Assembly (NCBI RefSeq): GCF_024808255.1 | Contig: NZ_JANTYS010000012.1 | Location: 143,466 to 207,465 of the forward strand | Direction of reading: 5' to 3' | DNA: 64,000 nucleotides | Origin: Mucilaginibacter dorajii | GTDB lineage: Bacteria > Bacteroidota > Bacteroidia > Sphingobacteriales > Sphingobacteriaceae | Part shown: positions 25,688 through 34,703 of the stretch, piece after piece | How the letters are laid out: the number at the start of each line of letters is the position of its first letter | Numbering within the stretch: position 1 is the stretch's first letter | The notes under the pieces: generated by a model | Database searches by the model: none | What the model saw: the letters and a program-made list of their open reading frames with translations, nothing else | What the model was told of the DNA's origin: nothing | Made by a program: the position numbers and the translations under genes

Positions 25688-26425
25688 TTATTCCAACTCT
25701 TTTGAAACCGCTTTTGCCGCCTCCAGCTGTGTATTGCGCTTATCTGCCGGGATTTTTATAAACTCTTTATAACTGGTATCAAGATAGGCTGCCAGATTAA
25801 AAGCAGGTGTAAAATATGTTTTGGGCGATGGGGTATACAGCACCAAAAAATCGTCCATATCCTTGCCTTTAAGCGGCAGGTATTCACTGATTTTTTTGGC
25901 GTTAAAAACCTGGGCTATCTGGTCCTGCTGTTCCTGGTCTTTCAAAAACGCGGCCTGTTTTTCGCGCTTATGCTCGTCCTTTTTAAAATAGCTTAAGCGT
26001 ATGGCTACGCCGCCTTTATAATTGCCTTTTTCATCGCGCTGATATACCACCGTTTGGTTATGAAAATCGGGTGATTGGAACGAGCCGGTATGGGTAGCCT
26101 CAGTAGCGGTTACTTTTACCTCGTTCAGCATATTATGTTTAGGTATCAGCGATATTTCCATGGGCTTATTGCCGGTGAGCAATACGGTATCGGCGTTATA
26201 AAAGCTGCCGCTAAATACCAGGATGTCGCCATTTTTGCCGGCAATGCTAAAAGCGCCTGCCCTGTTGGTTAAAACCACATCGTGCGTGGTAATGTTTTCA
26301 ACCTGTATATTTGGTAATACCACCCGCGTGGTATTTTCATACACCAGCCCTGTGCGTGTAGTTTGGCCGTATGCCAATACCGAAAATGTGCTTGCAAGGA
26401 ATAACAAAAAAAAATGTTTAAGCAT
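25688..26425 (-). CDS. Secreted carboxypeptidase-like regulatory-domain protein
   Basis: A signal peptide (MLKHFFLLFLASTFSVLAYGQ) is followed by a CarboxypepD_reg-like domain (GLVYENTTRVVLPNIQVENITTHDVVLTNRAGAFSIAGKNGDILVFSGSFY) at about residues 22-110. The remaining 130 residues are charged and helical. TonB-dependent receptors start this way, but no barrel follows at 245 residues, so it is a free periplasmic protein of the family seen beside many Bacteroidota genes. Function unknown. Confidence 0.7.
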   Translation of the reverse strand: MLKHFFLLFLASTFSVLAYGQTTRTGLVYENTTRVVLPNIQVENITTHDVVLTNRAGAFSIAGKNGDILVFSGSFYNADTVLLTGNKPMEISLIPKHNMLNEVKVTATEATHTGSFQSPDFHNQTVVYQRDEKGNYKGGVAIRLSYFKKDEHKREKQAAFLKDQEQQDQIAQVFNAKKISEYLPLKGKDMDDFLVLYTPSPKTYFTPAFNLAAYLDTSYKEFIKIPADKRNTQLEAAKAVSKELE

Positions 26426-26581
26426 GGCTAAAAATAAAAAATAAATTTAAATGTAAACTGGTACGAAAGTACTTTTAACTTTAATTAACAATCAGTTATA
26501 AACACATAATCATCAAGCACTTAAAAGCTAACACCTTAAAAAAGGATAATTTATTAACTGAAATTTAATTTAAAATATAAT

Positions 26582-26602
26582 TACATTTGATTGGTACATT
26601 TG
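26582..26602 (+). promoter_or_regulatory. Two adjacent -7 elements (TACATTTG) upstream of the sigma-like gene
   Basis: TACATTTG occurs at 26582-26589 and again at 26595-26602, both exact TAnnTTTG matches, 13 bp apart and 31-44 bp before the ATG. They may give two start points. Confidence 0.45.
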
Positions 26603-26633
26603 TAAAAATTAGACCCCTGATTTAATTTTAAAT

Positions 26634-27107
26634 ATGCAGTTACAAACTTCTGGAGAGGTGGGCGGTAGTAAGTTGTCATCTGTAAACAACCTGTATAATA
26701 ACTATGCCGGTATGCTGTTAGGCTACCTTTTCGAGGTGGTAAAAAGCCGTTCGGTGGCCGAGCAATACCTCATGTTGGTGTTTAATGACGTGCCCAACGA
26801 AATTGAGGAGTTTTATAAACCCGGCGTAAACGCGTTTTGTCGCCTGCAATTAATGGCCCGTAAAAAAATGGCCAGCTTTTTTGAAAATACTGAAGACCAC
26901 AACACCCACAATGCTGTACAAAACAATGTGTTCATTGTTAAAAATAAATTTATAAAAGAAATGACACCCGATCAGCAACTGGTTTTTTGCGGCGCGCACT
27001 GGCATGGTAAAAGTATCAGCAAACTTGCTGCCGAAATTGGAAAACCGGAAGAGGCTGTGAGGAAATTATTGAAAGAATGTTTCACCATTATCCGGGTTGC
27101 CAAATGA
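26634..27107 (+). CDS. Sigma-70-like (ECF-type) protein, divergent
   Basis: The 157-residue protein has the size and layout of a small sigma factor: a region-2-like N-terminal half (LYNNYAGMLLGYLFEVVKSRSVAEQYLMLVFNDV) and a region-4-like helix-turn-helix near 115-157 (MTPDQQLVFCGAHWHGKSISKLAAEIGKPEEAVRKLLKECF). The sequence is well off the consensus, so promoter binding is uncertain. The overlapping next gene encodes a single-pass protein of anti-sigma type, which supports the call. Confidence 0.6.
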   Translation: MQLQTSGEVGGSKLSSVNNLYNNYAGMLLGYLFEVVKSRSVAEQYLMLVFNDVPNEIEEFYKPGVNAFCRLQLMARKKMASFFENTEDHNTHNAVQNNVFIVKNKFIKEMTPDQQLVFCGAHWHGKSISKLAAEIGKPEEAVRKLLKECFTIIRVAK

Positions 27108-27613
27108 GAGTTGAAGACTACATAGAAAGCGGCATTTTGGAAACCTTTGTAATGGGTGCTGCCTCTGACGATGAAACCCAGGAGTTAATGTTCATGAAAG
27201 CCCGTTTCCCCGAGGTTAACGAGGCCTTGCAGCAACTTGAGCTGGATATGGAATTGCTTGCCCGCAATATGGCTATTACGCCGCCGCCAAATACCTGGGG
27301 AAAAATTGAACAGGAAATAAACGATATCATTGTACGCGACAAAACCAGCCCTGAAAAATTCACAGAAAAAGAACGCGACAACGATGATGATTTCAAGCAA
27401 TCTAAACCTTACAACAACGAACATCAGTATATAGAGGTAGAGGCCGAATCAAGCCACATGAAGATAAGCAAAAGCTGGAAATGGGTTTTTGCAGCTGTAT
27501 TTGTGTTAGGTAAGATTTTTTTAGCCTGCGCCATTTATTTTTACCTGGAAAACCGACAGGCCCAGCAACAGTTGCAGGAGTTAAAAACCGAGCTTAGGCG
27601 ACTCAAAAAATAA
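27104..27613 (+). CDS. Probable anti-sigma factor, single-pass membrane protein
   Basis: The ATG at 27104 overlaps the stop of the sigma-like gene by 4 bp (ATGA), the usual sign of translational coupling. The cytoplasmic N-terminal part has YIESGILETFVMGAASDDETQELMFMKARFPEV and a later MAITPPPNTWGKIEQEI, typical of Bacteroidota anti-sigma proteins. One membrane helix (WVFAAVFVLGKIFLACAIYFYL) lies near residues 122-144, then a short coiled tail. It would hold the sigma-like protein at the membrane. Confidence 0.65.
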   Translation: MRVEDYIESGILETFVMGAASDDETQELMFMKARFPEVNEALQQLELDMELLARNMAITPPPNTWGKIEQEINDIIVRDKTSPEKFTEKERDNDDDFKQSKPYNNEHQYIEVEAESSHMKISKSWKWVFAAVFVLGKIFLACAIYFYLENRQAQQQLQELKTELRRLKK

Positions 27614-27692
27614 TACCCTGCTACAGGTATATAATTATGTTGGTTGGTGTATATATTTGTATACCAATTTCCCTTTTTTATAAACCGTTGTT

Positions 27693-28442
27693 ATGGACCT
27701 CGCTAATACCTTTGAGTATAAGTACGAGCGGCTTGAAAGTAAAGAGCTGATCGCTATTGTGCACAATTCCCGAAACTTTCAGCCACTTGCTGTTGAAACC
27801 GCGTATATTGAATTACAACGCAGGGTACTATCACCTGAAGAAGCCAAACAAATAACCGACGATTTCAACCTTTACCTGAAACGTAAAGTAAACCAGGAAA
27901 CTATTGAAAGGGCGGCACCTAAACCGGCACAGGCAAAAACGCGCCCCGTTAAACAACCTTTTTTTACAGCAATCAGGGTGATTAACACCGTTTCGTTAAC
28001 CGTGTTGGCCGTTTATTTTATAACGCTGGCACAGGGCGATACCGTGGTGTTGCATATGATAGTTCAATCAGGCTCCTATCGTCCTTCTTTTATCTGGATA
28101 GCCCTACCCTACCTGGCCTTGCCGTTTGGTGCCATTGGTTTTGGCTTAAGGCGACAATTAGGCTGGATTATGCTTAGCTGGGCTGTAATGTATAATGCCT
28201 TAAAACAAGCTTATTTTTTCATTAATGACATTGAAGCAAAACTCGACAAACATTACAGCGAAGCGATAACTATAGATAACATTGTGCAAAACAGCGTTGT
28301 TATCGCTTTCTTTTTATTGATTTCAATAGTTGTTTGTTTACCGGGGATCCGTGCAAAAATGAAAACGGGTTTACCTGCCATGTTGCTCACTATTGCCGCG
28401 GCCTTTGCTTTTTTGACATTGCAGGTGATGAAGATAATATAA
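27693..28442 (+). CDS. Membrane protein of unknown function, paralogue 1
   Basis: The 249-residue protein has a cytoplasmic N-terminal helical part (YERLESKELIAIVHNSRNFQPLAVETAYIELQRR) and four hydrophobic segments from about residue 95. The next gene encodes a clear paralogue with the same order of parts, so the two arose by tandem duplication. A signalling or envelope role is possible; no motif names one. Confidence 0.65.
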   Translation: MDLANTFEYKYERLESKELIAIVHNSRNFQPLAVETAYIELQRRVLSPEEAKQITDDFNLYLKRKVNQETIERAAPKPAQAKTRPVKQPFFTAIRVINTVSLTVLAVYFITLAQGDTVVLHMIVQSGSYRPSFIWIALPYLALPFGAIGFGLRRQLGWIMLSWAVMYNALKQAYFFINDIEAKLDKHYSEAITIDNIVQNSVVIAFFLLISIVVCLPGIRAKMKTGLPAMLLTIAAAFAFLTLQVMKII

Positions 28443-28569
28443 TGGGGGGTAGTGAGTAAGGCGTAATGTAAGTGTTGATAGTTTGAGTTGCTTAGAATAG
28501 TTTAATCCTCTTATATTTAGTTGTGTTTTTTTTTGATAAACTGAAGTCCTGTCACATTGCCAAAACCTT

Positions 28570-29313
28570 ATGCAACAACACCCCAACCTATTTGCTGCAC
28601 GATATAAAACCTTAAGCGATGCCAAATTGCTGGCTATTTTAAATAGCCCTCACAATTATCAGCCGTTAGCTATTGAGGCCGCAAATGCCGAGTTGGAAAG
28701 CCGTCAATTAAGCACAGAACTAATTGACCAGCTTAATGCCGAAGCCGAAATTACGGACCGGCAAAAAGCGCTTAAACAACAAAAGGTTGAAGCTGTTGAG
28801 CAATCGATTTTAAGTGTTATAAAGCCGCAATCGGCAGTTACCGGGAATATCTACATTACCATAGTAGCAACAATAATACTTTACGTTGTAGCGGTGAGCT
28901 ATAGTGGCAGATTTGTACTCGCTAACTTGTTTAATCCTGGTTTTTATAGTGTTACTTTTTTTCACGCCGTTATACCTTACCTCCTATTCCCTGTTGGTAT
29001 TGTACTTTTTACGCTCAAAAAAAAAGCAGGCTGGGTTATTATCACCGCGGTTAACATTTATAAAGCGCTGTTTCAACTGTTGATACTGCAGGGCGATATA
29101 AGCGTAAAAATGGATCACCTGTTTAGTTCCACCATTAGCTACCGCTATTTGTTTACCTCGGCAGGGGTAATACTTTTCAGCATATTGGCTTCTGTTTTTA
29201 TCTGCCGCGCCGATATCCGGGTGGAATATAAGGTTAGCGACCGCCTTAAAGTGTTTAGCCTAAGCGCCGGAGTTGTGTGGCTGATGTATGATGTGTTTAA
29301 ACAGTATTTTTAA
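28570..29313 (+). CDS. Membrane protein of unknown function, paralogue 2
   Basis: The 247-residue protein resembles its neighbour throughout: YKTLSDAKLLAILNSPHNYQPLAIEAANAELESRQ corresponds to the same N-terminal block, then four membrane segments (FFHAVIPYLLFPVGIVLFTLKKKAGWVI aligns with the IWIALPYLALPFGAIGFGLRRQLGWIM block). The 127-bp spacer shows no terminator, so co-transcription is possible. Confidence 0.65.
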   Translation: MQQHPNLFAARYKTLSDAKLLAILNSPHNYQPLAIEAANAELESRQLSTELIDQLNAEAEITDRQKALKQQKVEAVEQSILSVIKPQSAVTGNIYITIVATIILYVVAVSYSGRFVLANLFNPGFYSVTFFHAVIPYLLFPVGIVLFTLKKKAGWVIITAVNIYKALFQLLILQGDISVKMDHLFSSTISYRYLFTSAGVILFSILASVFICRADIRVEYKVSDRLKVFSLSAGVVWLMYDVFKQYF

Positions 29314-29349
29314 CGCATCCATTAATCACTAACAACTATAAAGTATAAG

Positions 29350-29442
29350 GTCACCCTTGAACTTGTTTCAGCCCCACTCTGATAAGTATACTTCATGTTG
29401 GTCACCTATCCCGTGGGGTGCTGAGATAAATTCAGCATGACA
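29350..29442. repeat. Interspersed inverted-repeat element (GAACTTGTTTCAG type)
   Basis: The left part TCACCCTTGAACTTGTTTCAG with CCCAC and the right part GTGGGG with CTGAGATAAATTCAGCATGA form an imperfect inverted repeat of about 25 bp per arm. The pattern is a familiar intergenic element of Bacteroidota. Confidence 0.5.
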
Positions 29443-29485
29443 TCGGGGATTTAAATACCAGCATAAAATCTTCCCTAAAACAAAA

Positions 29486-29517
29486 AAACTTACGAAGCTT
29501 TTACCCTCCGTAAGTTT
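29486..29517. repeat. Hairpin sharing ACTTACGAAG with the palindrome at 4835-4867
   Basis: AAACTTACG (29486-29494) pairs with CGTAAGTTT (29509-29517). It lies between the convergent paralogue-2 and SPFH genes and could act as a bidirectional terminator. Confidence 0.45.
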
Positions 29518-29544
29518 AATAATCATATAACTACTCACCGCTCA

Positions 29545-31431
29545 CTATTCACCACTCACATTACCACTACCACCATCATTGGCTCTTTGTAGTTTTTTAA
29601 GCATCTCGGTACCTATAAGGGCATCAATCATACCATTACCACCGCCTTCTTTACCATTCACCAATATTTCTGGTACCAGTTTAATACCAGCCGCGGCAAG
29701 GGCTTCGGCTACACGCACTATGGCGTATTGTTCGGTACCCATGGCTTCGGTTTTTTGCTTGGTAACTTCGGCTTCGGCCATACCTATGGCTTTAATTTTA
29801 GCACCTTCGGCCACACCGTTTACCTCGGTAGCATTCGCATCGGCCTTGGCGTTCACGGTTTTGGCTTCGGCATCGGCCTTGGCTATCGTGATCCTTACTT
29901 CGGCATCCGCGGTAGCGTTAATAGTTTTGGCCTGTGCTTCACCACGTGACGCGGCAACCCTTGAAGCGGCCATTTGCGTGTTGATCTCAACCTGGCGGGT
30001 TGATTTTACAACCTCCGGTTGCATATCGGCACCGGCACGGGCGCTTTCAAATTCCTTACGTTCAATTTGCGCATGGCGTTGTATCTCGTAAGTAACTTTC
30101 TCCTGCTCGGCTATTTTACGGTCGGTTAAAGTTTTCATCAAAGCGGCTGGCGGCACTATGTCACCAATCAGGGTGTCCACTCCTATAACGTTATACGTTT
30201 GCAGCACGGTGCTAATATGTGCCTTGGCATCATTTTGCCTTTCTATACGGTTGGCCAAAAAGCCGATAACATCACTTTTTTGAGCCGAGTTACGGAAGTA
30301 GTTGGCAATAGTAGGCTCCAGCACCTGCGATACCAGGTTTTTCATTTTACCAAAACGGGCAATCACCTTTGGCGCTTCGTTACGTGGTACGTGTATGATC
30401 TGTGACACATCCAGGTTGAAGGTAAAACCATCGCTTGAACGTACAGTAATTGTACACAGGTTTTTATCCAGTTCATGCGCTTCGGTACGGCTATCGGCCC
30501 AGTTCAATACAATGTTGGTTGTTGGTACAATTTCAACCGCGTGAGTATAAATGTTCACCGGGTGTTTACCTGGGTCAAGCGGTTCGTCCCAAACACCTTT
30601 TTCGTTCCGTTTTACAATATTACCGTGTTTAAAGGCATCACCGCTGGTATCCTTGCCTTCGGGGCCAACAAAGGAGTTTACCACACCTACATAACCAATA
30701 GGTATGTAAATCATATCAACCTGTTCAACCAATACAAACCATGGGTTAAGGTAATAAGTACCAGCCAGTATCACATCCTCCTGCAAGCCTTTGCGGCCGC
30801 CTGCGTTAATAAACGCGATGGGGTCCTGGTAGTTTTTATGCCCCTCAACCGAGTAACCGGCAATTTCGCCTTTGGCCAGTGGCTCGCCATCCAGGGTGGT
30901 AATAATACCTACCTTGTTTTCCTGTATCTGGGTAATTGGCACCGTTACAATTTCAAACAAAAAGGTATTGATACGGTAACTACCCGGTGTAAGGAAAGCC
31001 GCCTGCGGGCCTTTTTGACCATTATTGTCTAAAAACGCGATGGCATCCTGGAACTTATCGCAGTTTACCGGTTTACCCAATACCCTACCGGTATCAAAAG
31101 ATGCACCATCCTTTGCCTTTACCAGCCCAAGCTTGTTTTGCTCAATAATGGTAAAGGGTTCCATGGTAATGCCATACTGCCATGGCCACATACCCCAATA
31201 CAAGCCCGGGGCCAATGCTTTGGCCTGCATACCGGCTTCGCCTGCGGTAGCAATGATTCTACCATCGGGCAAGCGCGATTTGCCTGATAAGGTGAACTTT
31301 TTTACCACCAGACCAATACGGTCATCAGGTACTATCACCATACCAAAAAACACCCGCAACACAAACTTGTATAGTACAAGTATTAAAATTACAGGCACAG
31401 CATAAAATAACATCACAATTGATTTGTCCAT
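29545..31431 (-). CDS. SPFH/band-7 (flotillin-like) membrane protein
   Basis: An N-terminal membrane helix (IVMLFYAVPVILILVLYKFVLRVFFG) is followed by an SPFH domain extending to about residue 430 (VPTTNIVLNWADSRTEAHELDKNLCTITVRSSDGFTFNLDVSQIIHV). A long Ala/Glu/Lys-rich coiled coil follows (EAQAKTINATADAEVRITIAKADAEAKTVNAKADA), then a flexible tail. At 628 residues it is longer than typical flotillins. SPFH proteins form large oligomeric scaffolds in membranes. No NfeD-like partner gene is adjacent. Antisense frames over the repetitive coiled coil are artefacts. Confidence 0.85.
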   Translation of the reverse strand: MDKSIVMLFYAVPVILILVLYKFVLRVFFGMVIVPDDRIGLVVKKFTLSGKSRLPDGRIIATAGEAGMQAKALAPGLYWGMWPWQYGITMEPFTIIEQNKLGLVKAKDGASFDTGRVLGKPVNCDKFQDAIAFLDNNGQKGPQAAFLTPGSYRINTFLFEIVTVPITQIQENKVGIITTLDGEPLAKGEIAGYSVEGHKNYQDPIAFINAGGRKGLQEDVILAGTYYLNPWFVLVEQVDMIYIPIGYVGVVNSFVGPEGKDTSGDAFKHGNIVKRNEKGVWDEPLDPGKHPVNIYTHAVEIVPTTNIVLNWADSRTEAHELDKNLCTITVRSSDGFTFNLDVSQIIHVPRNEAPKVIARFGKMKNLVSQVLEPTIANYFRNSAQKSDVIGFLANRIERQNDAKAHISTVLQTYNVIGVDTLIGDIVPPAALMKTLTDRKIAEQEKVTYEIQRHAQIERKEFESARAGADMQPEVVKSTRQVEINTQMAASRVAASRGEAQAKTINATADAEVRITIAKADAEAKTVNAKADANATEVNGVAEGAKIKAIGMAEAEVTKQKTEAMGTEQYAIVRVAEALAAAGIKLVPEILVNGKEGGGNGMIDALIGTEMLKKLQRANDGGSGNVSGE

Positions 31432-31858
31432 TTTTTTAAAGATTTAGTTTTTAAATATATTGATTTTTTTTACGGGGCCCCTTAAGGTGCGGGGCCCTCA
31501 ACTCACTTATAGCTTAAACTGGATTGGAGTACCTTGGCTATATAGTGTCATTTAGACAGGTAAAGTAACAGGATGTTACACTTATATTACAAATTATTTT
31601 TTAGTTGGGATTTCGTATGTTCGATTTCGGATTTATCCTGATAGATAAACAACTGATTTAATGAGTCTTAAATAATCGAAGAATTATAGAAAGAATATTA
31701 CAAATCGTTCCCGCTATCAGGCTATTTTCAAAAATTTTTGACTTTTTAATTTTGACTTTTGACTTAACATGGTGTTACCTGCGGCCCGGGCTTTGCACTC
31801 ATACTACGCAGGCCTTAACCACGTTGGCCGGTATCCGTTTCAACCCCTAACACAAGGA

Positions 31859-31939
31859 TTTGTCTGAACCGGCATTTTCAGGATTAAAGGGTTACGAAGG
31901 TTCAAAAATTTCCGTTTCAAAGCCCCCGGTTCAGACAAA
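31859..31939. repeat. MITE-like element with 14-bp perfect inverted ends (TTTGTCTGAACCGG)
   Basis: TTTGTCTGAACCGG (31859-31872) and CCGGTTCAGACAAA (31926-31939) bound an 81-bp element containing TTTTCAGGATTAAAGGGTT. I recall this as a common intergenic element of the family. A fragment of the same type (TCTGAACCGGGATT) lies near 41690. It sits in the 614-bp gap 31432-32045; the rest of that gap shows a GGGGCCC repeat near 31475-31498 and no gene. Confidence 0.55.
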
Positions 31940-32045
31940 AAAATCTTGATGCCGAATAATAGCTGCCCAATACCGCCCAAAACAATTCAATTAATGGCGA
32001 GTTAATATAGTAACGCCTTTACTACAAATTCAAAACCACACAATC

Positions 32046-32210
32046 ATGAAAACATCAGCATCAACAGGTAAGGCCAATACTCTTAAAAAAGAAGGCAGCC
32101 CCGCAACCCAAAGTACCAAAGAATTGAAAACCGATTTTCCGATGAGCGAAAAGGACGAGATTAAAAAAGCCGAAGACCGCATGCGCAAACGCGCGAAAGT
32201 AAATAAGTAA
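32046..32210 (+). CDS. Small basic protein (54 aa)
   Basis: An intact ORF of 54 codons: Ser/Thr/Lys-rich N-terminus, then LKTDFPMSEKDEIKKAEDRMRKRAKVNK, a highly charged helix. No signal or membrane segment. It lies 47 bp before the next lipoprotein gene. Short basic proteins with this kind of charged helical end occur in the family, but the function is unknown. Confidence 0.5.
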   Translation: MKTSASTGKANTLKKEGSPATQSTKELKTDFPMSEKDEIKKAEDRMRKRAKVNK

Positions 32211-32257
32211 AATAATTTTTGAACCTAATTGCATAGCTTAGCGTAACCAATACAATT

Positions 32258-32659
32258 ATGAAAAAACTAAGCTATTTTTTGATCATCCCTATCCTTTTTT
32301 GTATGGCGGCATGTAAGCCGTCATTGAGCGTAAAAGCGCTTACCGGTAAATGGCATTACGCAAAGGTGGCGCATCCTAATGCCAGTCCGCCGGATACTAT
32401 GAAAACCATGGACCTGGCCGAGGTAGCACCTTATATCCAGTTTTCGCCCGAACGTAAATGGGTTATTGTATGGGGAGGCAAATTCCTGTCGCACGGTACC
32501 TATACCCTCAATGGCAGTAACATGAACATGACCGAGGTACTGCCCGATGGCAAAACGCGCGATTTTGTTTTTTATGTTTCAGAACTTACCGATACCAATA
32601 TCATTTTTGAAAGCATGGGTATAGATGGCTCAAAAGTTACTGCGGTGAAAGCGCCTTAG
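32258..32659 (+). CDS. Small lipoprotein, lipocalin-like (133 aa)
   Basis: The lipobox is FCMAAC (residues 15-20). The mature part begins with LTGKWHYAKV and continues with alternating beta-strands (IQFSPERKWVIVWGGKFLSHGTYTLNGSNMNMTE), the pattern of small lipocalin-like DUF proteins of Bacteroidota. The ligand, if any, is unknown. Confidence 0.65.
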   Translation: MKKLSYFLIIPILFCMAACKPSLSVKALTGKWHYAKVAHPNASPPDTMKTMDLAEVAPYIQFSPERKWVIVWGGKFLSHGTYTLNGSNMNMTEVLPDGKTRDFVFYVSELTDTNIIFESMGIDGSKVTAVKAP

Positions 32660-32738
32660 AGAGTTTGGAGTTGGCAGTTTTGAGTTTTTTAAATGTTGAT
32701 GCCCCTCATACGGCATCAAAAAGGATCGTCTTTTAATC

Positions 32739-32778
32739 ATGCCTGATGTTTATACCGAAAAATCGAAACACCAGGCAT
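32739..32778. terminator. Long stem-loop between convergent genes
   Basis: ATGCCTGATGTTT (32739-32751) pairs with AAACACCAGGCAT (32766-32778) with one mismatch around a 14-nt loop. It lies between the ends of the lipoprotein gene and the minus-strand hydrolase gene. No long T tract follows, so it may be a weak or factor-assisted terminator. Confidence 0.35.
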
Positions 32779-32822
32779 AATCAAACCGCTGTAGGTTTTA
32801 GAATAATGTTAAATTGATTACA

Positions 32823-33383
32823 CTAAGCAGTATGCCACTCTTCAACAGTCGTCACATCGGCCTGGCGCGGAAAAACTTTGGTGGTTAGCACGCGGTGTAC
32901 TTCCTCATCGCTGTCTGCGCAGCAATCGGCCAGCACAGTTAGGCGGTAATCTTTATCTGATGCCTCGCGTAAGGTGGATAGCACTACTCCGCTGGTAGCA
33001 ATACCGGCAAGCACCAGATGCTGAATGTCATAAGCCCGTAGGATAACTTCCAGATCGCTGCCGGTAAACGCGCTTACCCGCCGTTTAACTACCACCACTT
33101 CATCGGCCTGTGGGTTTAAGTCATCATGAACCTTCATAAATTCAGTCATGTTAACGCCTCCGAGCCGCTCCTTAGTGGCGGCGAACATTTTATTATTAAC
33201 GCTGATTTCTGGCGCACCCTGCCTAAAGCCAACCACTACATAGATGACCGGAATTTTCTGATCGCGCGCTTTAGCAATTGCTTTGGCTGTATTATTCAGG
33301 ATAGTTGCCGCGTCGGGCAGCATGGCTACAATGCCTGCCTGCATATCCATAATTAAAAGGGCGGTGTTATTTTGTTGTTCCAT
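32823..33383 (-). CDS. Isochorismatase-family hydrolase lacking the nucleophilic cysteine (module B)
   Basis: The fold is clear: N-terminal TALLIMDMQAGIV with the first Asp, VVVKRRVSAFTGSDLEVILRAY with the Lys-containing strand, and AGIATSGVVLSTLREASDKDY. In cysteine hydrolases the last motif reads ATxxCVxxT; here the Cys position is Val, so a nicotinamidase-like covalent mechanism is not available. Isochorismatases proper also lack the cysteine. The gene is 23 bp after an MFS exporter on the same strand and probably co-transcribed with it. Confidence 0.8.
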   Translation of the reverse strand: MEQQNNTALLIMDMQAGIVAMLPDAATILNNTAKAIAKARDQKIPVIYVVVGFRQGAPEISVNNKMFAATKERLGGVNMTEFMKVHDDLNPQADEVVVVKRRVSAFTGSDLEVILRAYDIQHLVLAGIATSGVVLSTLREASDKDYRLTVLADCCADSDEEVHRVLTTKVFPRQADVTTVEEWHTA

Positions 33384-33406
33384 GAGGTAATTATTTATTG
33401 TTGTTT

Positions 33407-34651
33407 TTAAAATGTTGCTTTAACAGATTGTTCGGATTGCTTTTTATACAATAGTTTGCCAAATACTATGGCTATCAATACCGCCAGCATGCCCTGGCAA
33501 AGCATGGTAAGCGGAGCTCCTATTTTTTGCGAAATGTTACCAACCACCAAACTACCCAGCGGCAGCATGCCGAAATATGCCATTGCAACATAGCTCATTA
33601 CCCTCCCCCGCATATGGGCAGCAGCCTCTGTTTGGATGATGGTAATACTGGCGGCCATAGGCGTGATAGATCCTAAACCAATGATGATGGCAAACGGCAG
33701 CGAAATAGGGAACCAGGTAGCGCGTGAAAACAGCATAAGCCCTATGCCCAGCACGGCGATACTGCCCAGCAAAAACGTCCGTAAATCGGCACCTCTTTTG
33801 GCCGAAGCCAGGAAAAAAGTACCGCCCAATGCCCCCAACCCTATAGCACCGGTAACGTAACCATAGGTGGCGGCGTTACCTTCAAAAATGGATTTAGCAA
33901 AAACCGGCACCAGGGTATCATAAGGTAAAACCAGCAGACTAAGGCACATCAGCAGGATGATAAGCATGCCGATACTACGGGTTTGTTTCAAATAGTGTAA
34001 ACCTTCGGCAAGTTCGGCAGTAACTTTTTTCTTTACGGTTGGGGCTACAAAAGGGGCAAACTGCATTAAAAGCAGGGATGTCATAACCGCCAAAAAGCTT
34101 AGGGCATTAATGATGAAACAAACGCCGGCACCAAATTGCTGCAAAACAATTCCCGATAAAGCCGGGCCAACCAAACGGGCAAGGTTTACCATAGCCGAGT
34201 TAAGCGAAATGGCATTAGCCAGATCTTCCTTGTTGTTAACCATTTCATGTACCATAGGCTGCCTTGCGGGTACATCAAAAGCATTGATAATACCTAAAAC
34301 CGCACCCAACAACAAGATTTCCCAAATAACATAGTGACCACTTAATACCAAAACTGCCAGCAAAATGGCCTGAACCATAGAGGCCGCCTGTGTAACGAGT
34401 AAAATGCGGTAACGACTGTAGCGATCTGCCACTACCCCACCTGCCAACGACAGCAGAAAAGAGGGAAACTGCTGTGCAAACATGGCAAGACCTATCATGG
34501 CGGCGGAGTGCGTGAGCGAGTAGATAACCCAGATAATAGCGGTGCGCTGCATCCAGGTGCCAATTTGGGAAACAGACTGACCCGCAAAAAATAAAGTATA
34601 GTTGCGGTTGCTGAATGCGCGAAATGTATCCCTGGTTCGTTTGTTTTTCAT
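33407..34651 (-). CDS. MFS transporter (EntS/MFS_3-like), module B
   Basis: The protein has about twelve membrane segments with MFS_3 features (GQSVSQIGTWMQRTAIIWVIYSLT, GGVVADRYSRYRILLVTQ, FDVPARQPMVHEMVNNKEDLANAISLNSAMVNLARLVGPALSG). This branch includes the enterobactin exporter EntS. I start it at ATG 34651 (MKNKRTRDT), because an operator-like repeat occupies the stretch up to the ATG at 34678. A TetR-family gene lies directly upstream and an isochorismatase-family gene directly downstream. Confidence 0.85.
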   Translation of the reverse strand: MKNKRTRDTFRAFSNRNYTLFFAGQSVSQIGTWMQRTAIIWVIYSLTHSAAMIGLAMFAQQFPSFLLSLAGGVVADRYSRYRILLVTQAASMVQAILLAVLVLSGHYVIWEILLLGAVLGIINAFDVPARQPMVHEMVNNKEDLANAISLNSAMVNLARLVGPALSGIVLQQFGAGVCFIINALSFLAVMTSLLLMQFAPFVAPTVKKKVTAELAEGLHYLKQTRSIGMLIILLMCLSLLVLPYDTLVPVFAKSIFEGNAATYGYVTGAIGLGALGGTFFLASAKRGADLRTFLLGSIAVLGIGLMLFSRATWFPISLPFAIIIGLGSITPMAASITIIQTEAAAHMRGRVMSYVAMAYFGMLPLGSLVVGNISQKIGAPLTMLCQGMLAVLIAIVFGKLLYKKQSEQSVKATF

Positions 34652-34662
34652 ATTTTTCTTTT

Positions 34663-34677
34663 TGACATTATTTGTCA
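34663..34677. promoter_or_regulatory. Operator-like inverted repeat TGACA-N5-TGTCA before the MFS gene
   Basis: TGACA (34663-34667) and TGTCA (34673-34677) form a perfect 5-bp inverted repeat 12 bp upstream of the proposed MFS start and 27 bp from the end of the TetR gene. A further TTGTC follows at 34681-34686 region (TTTTGTCGAAA). It is a plausible TetR site, by position only. Confidence 0.4.
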
Positions 34678-34703
34678 TTTTGTCGAAATTTGATTAAAAA
34701 AAA

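Noticed and set aside
29579..31405. Several plus-strand ORFs (Ser/Ala-rich and Gly/Phe-rich) opposite the SPFH gene
   Set aside because: They mirror the Ala-rich coiled-coil and low-complexity codons of the SPFH gene and have no recognisable features.
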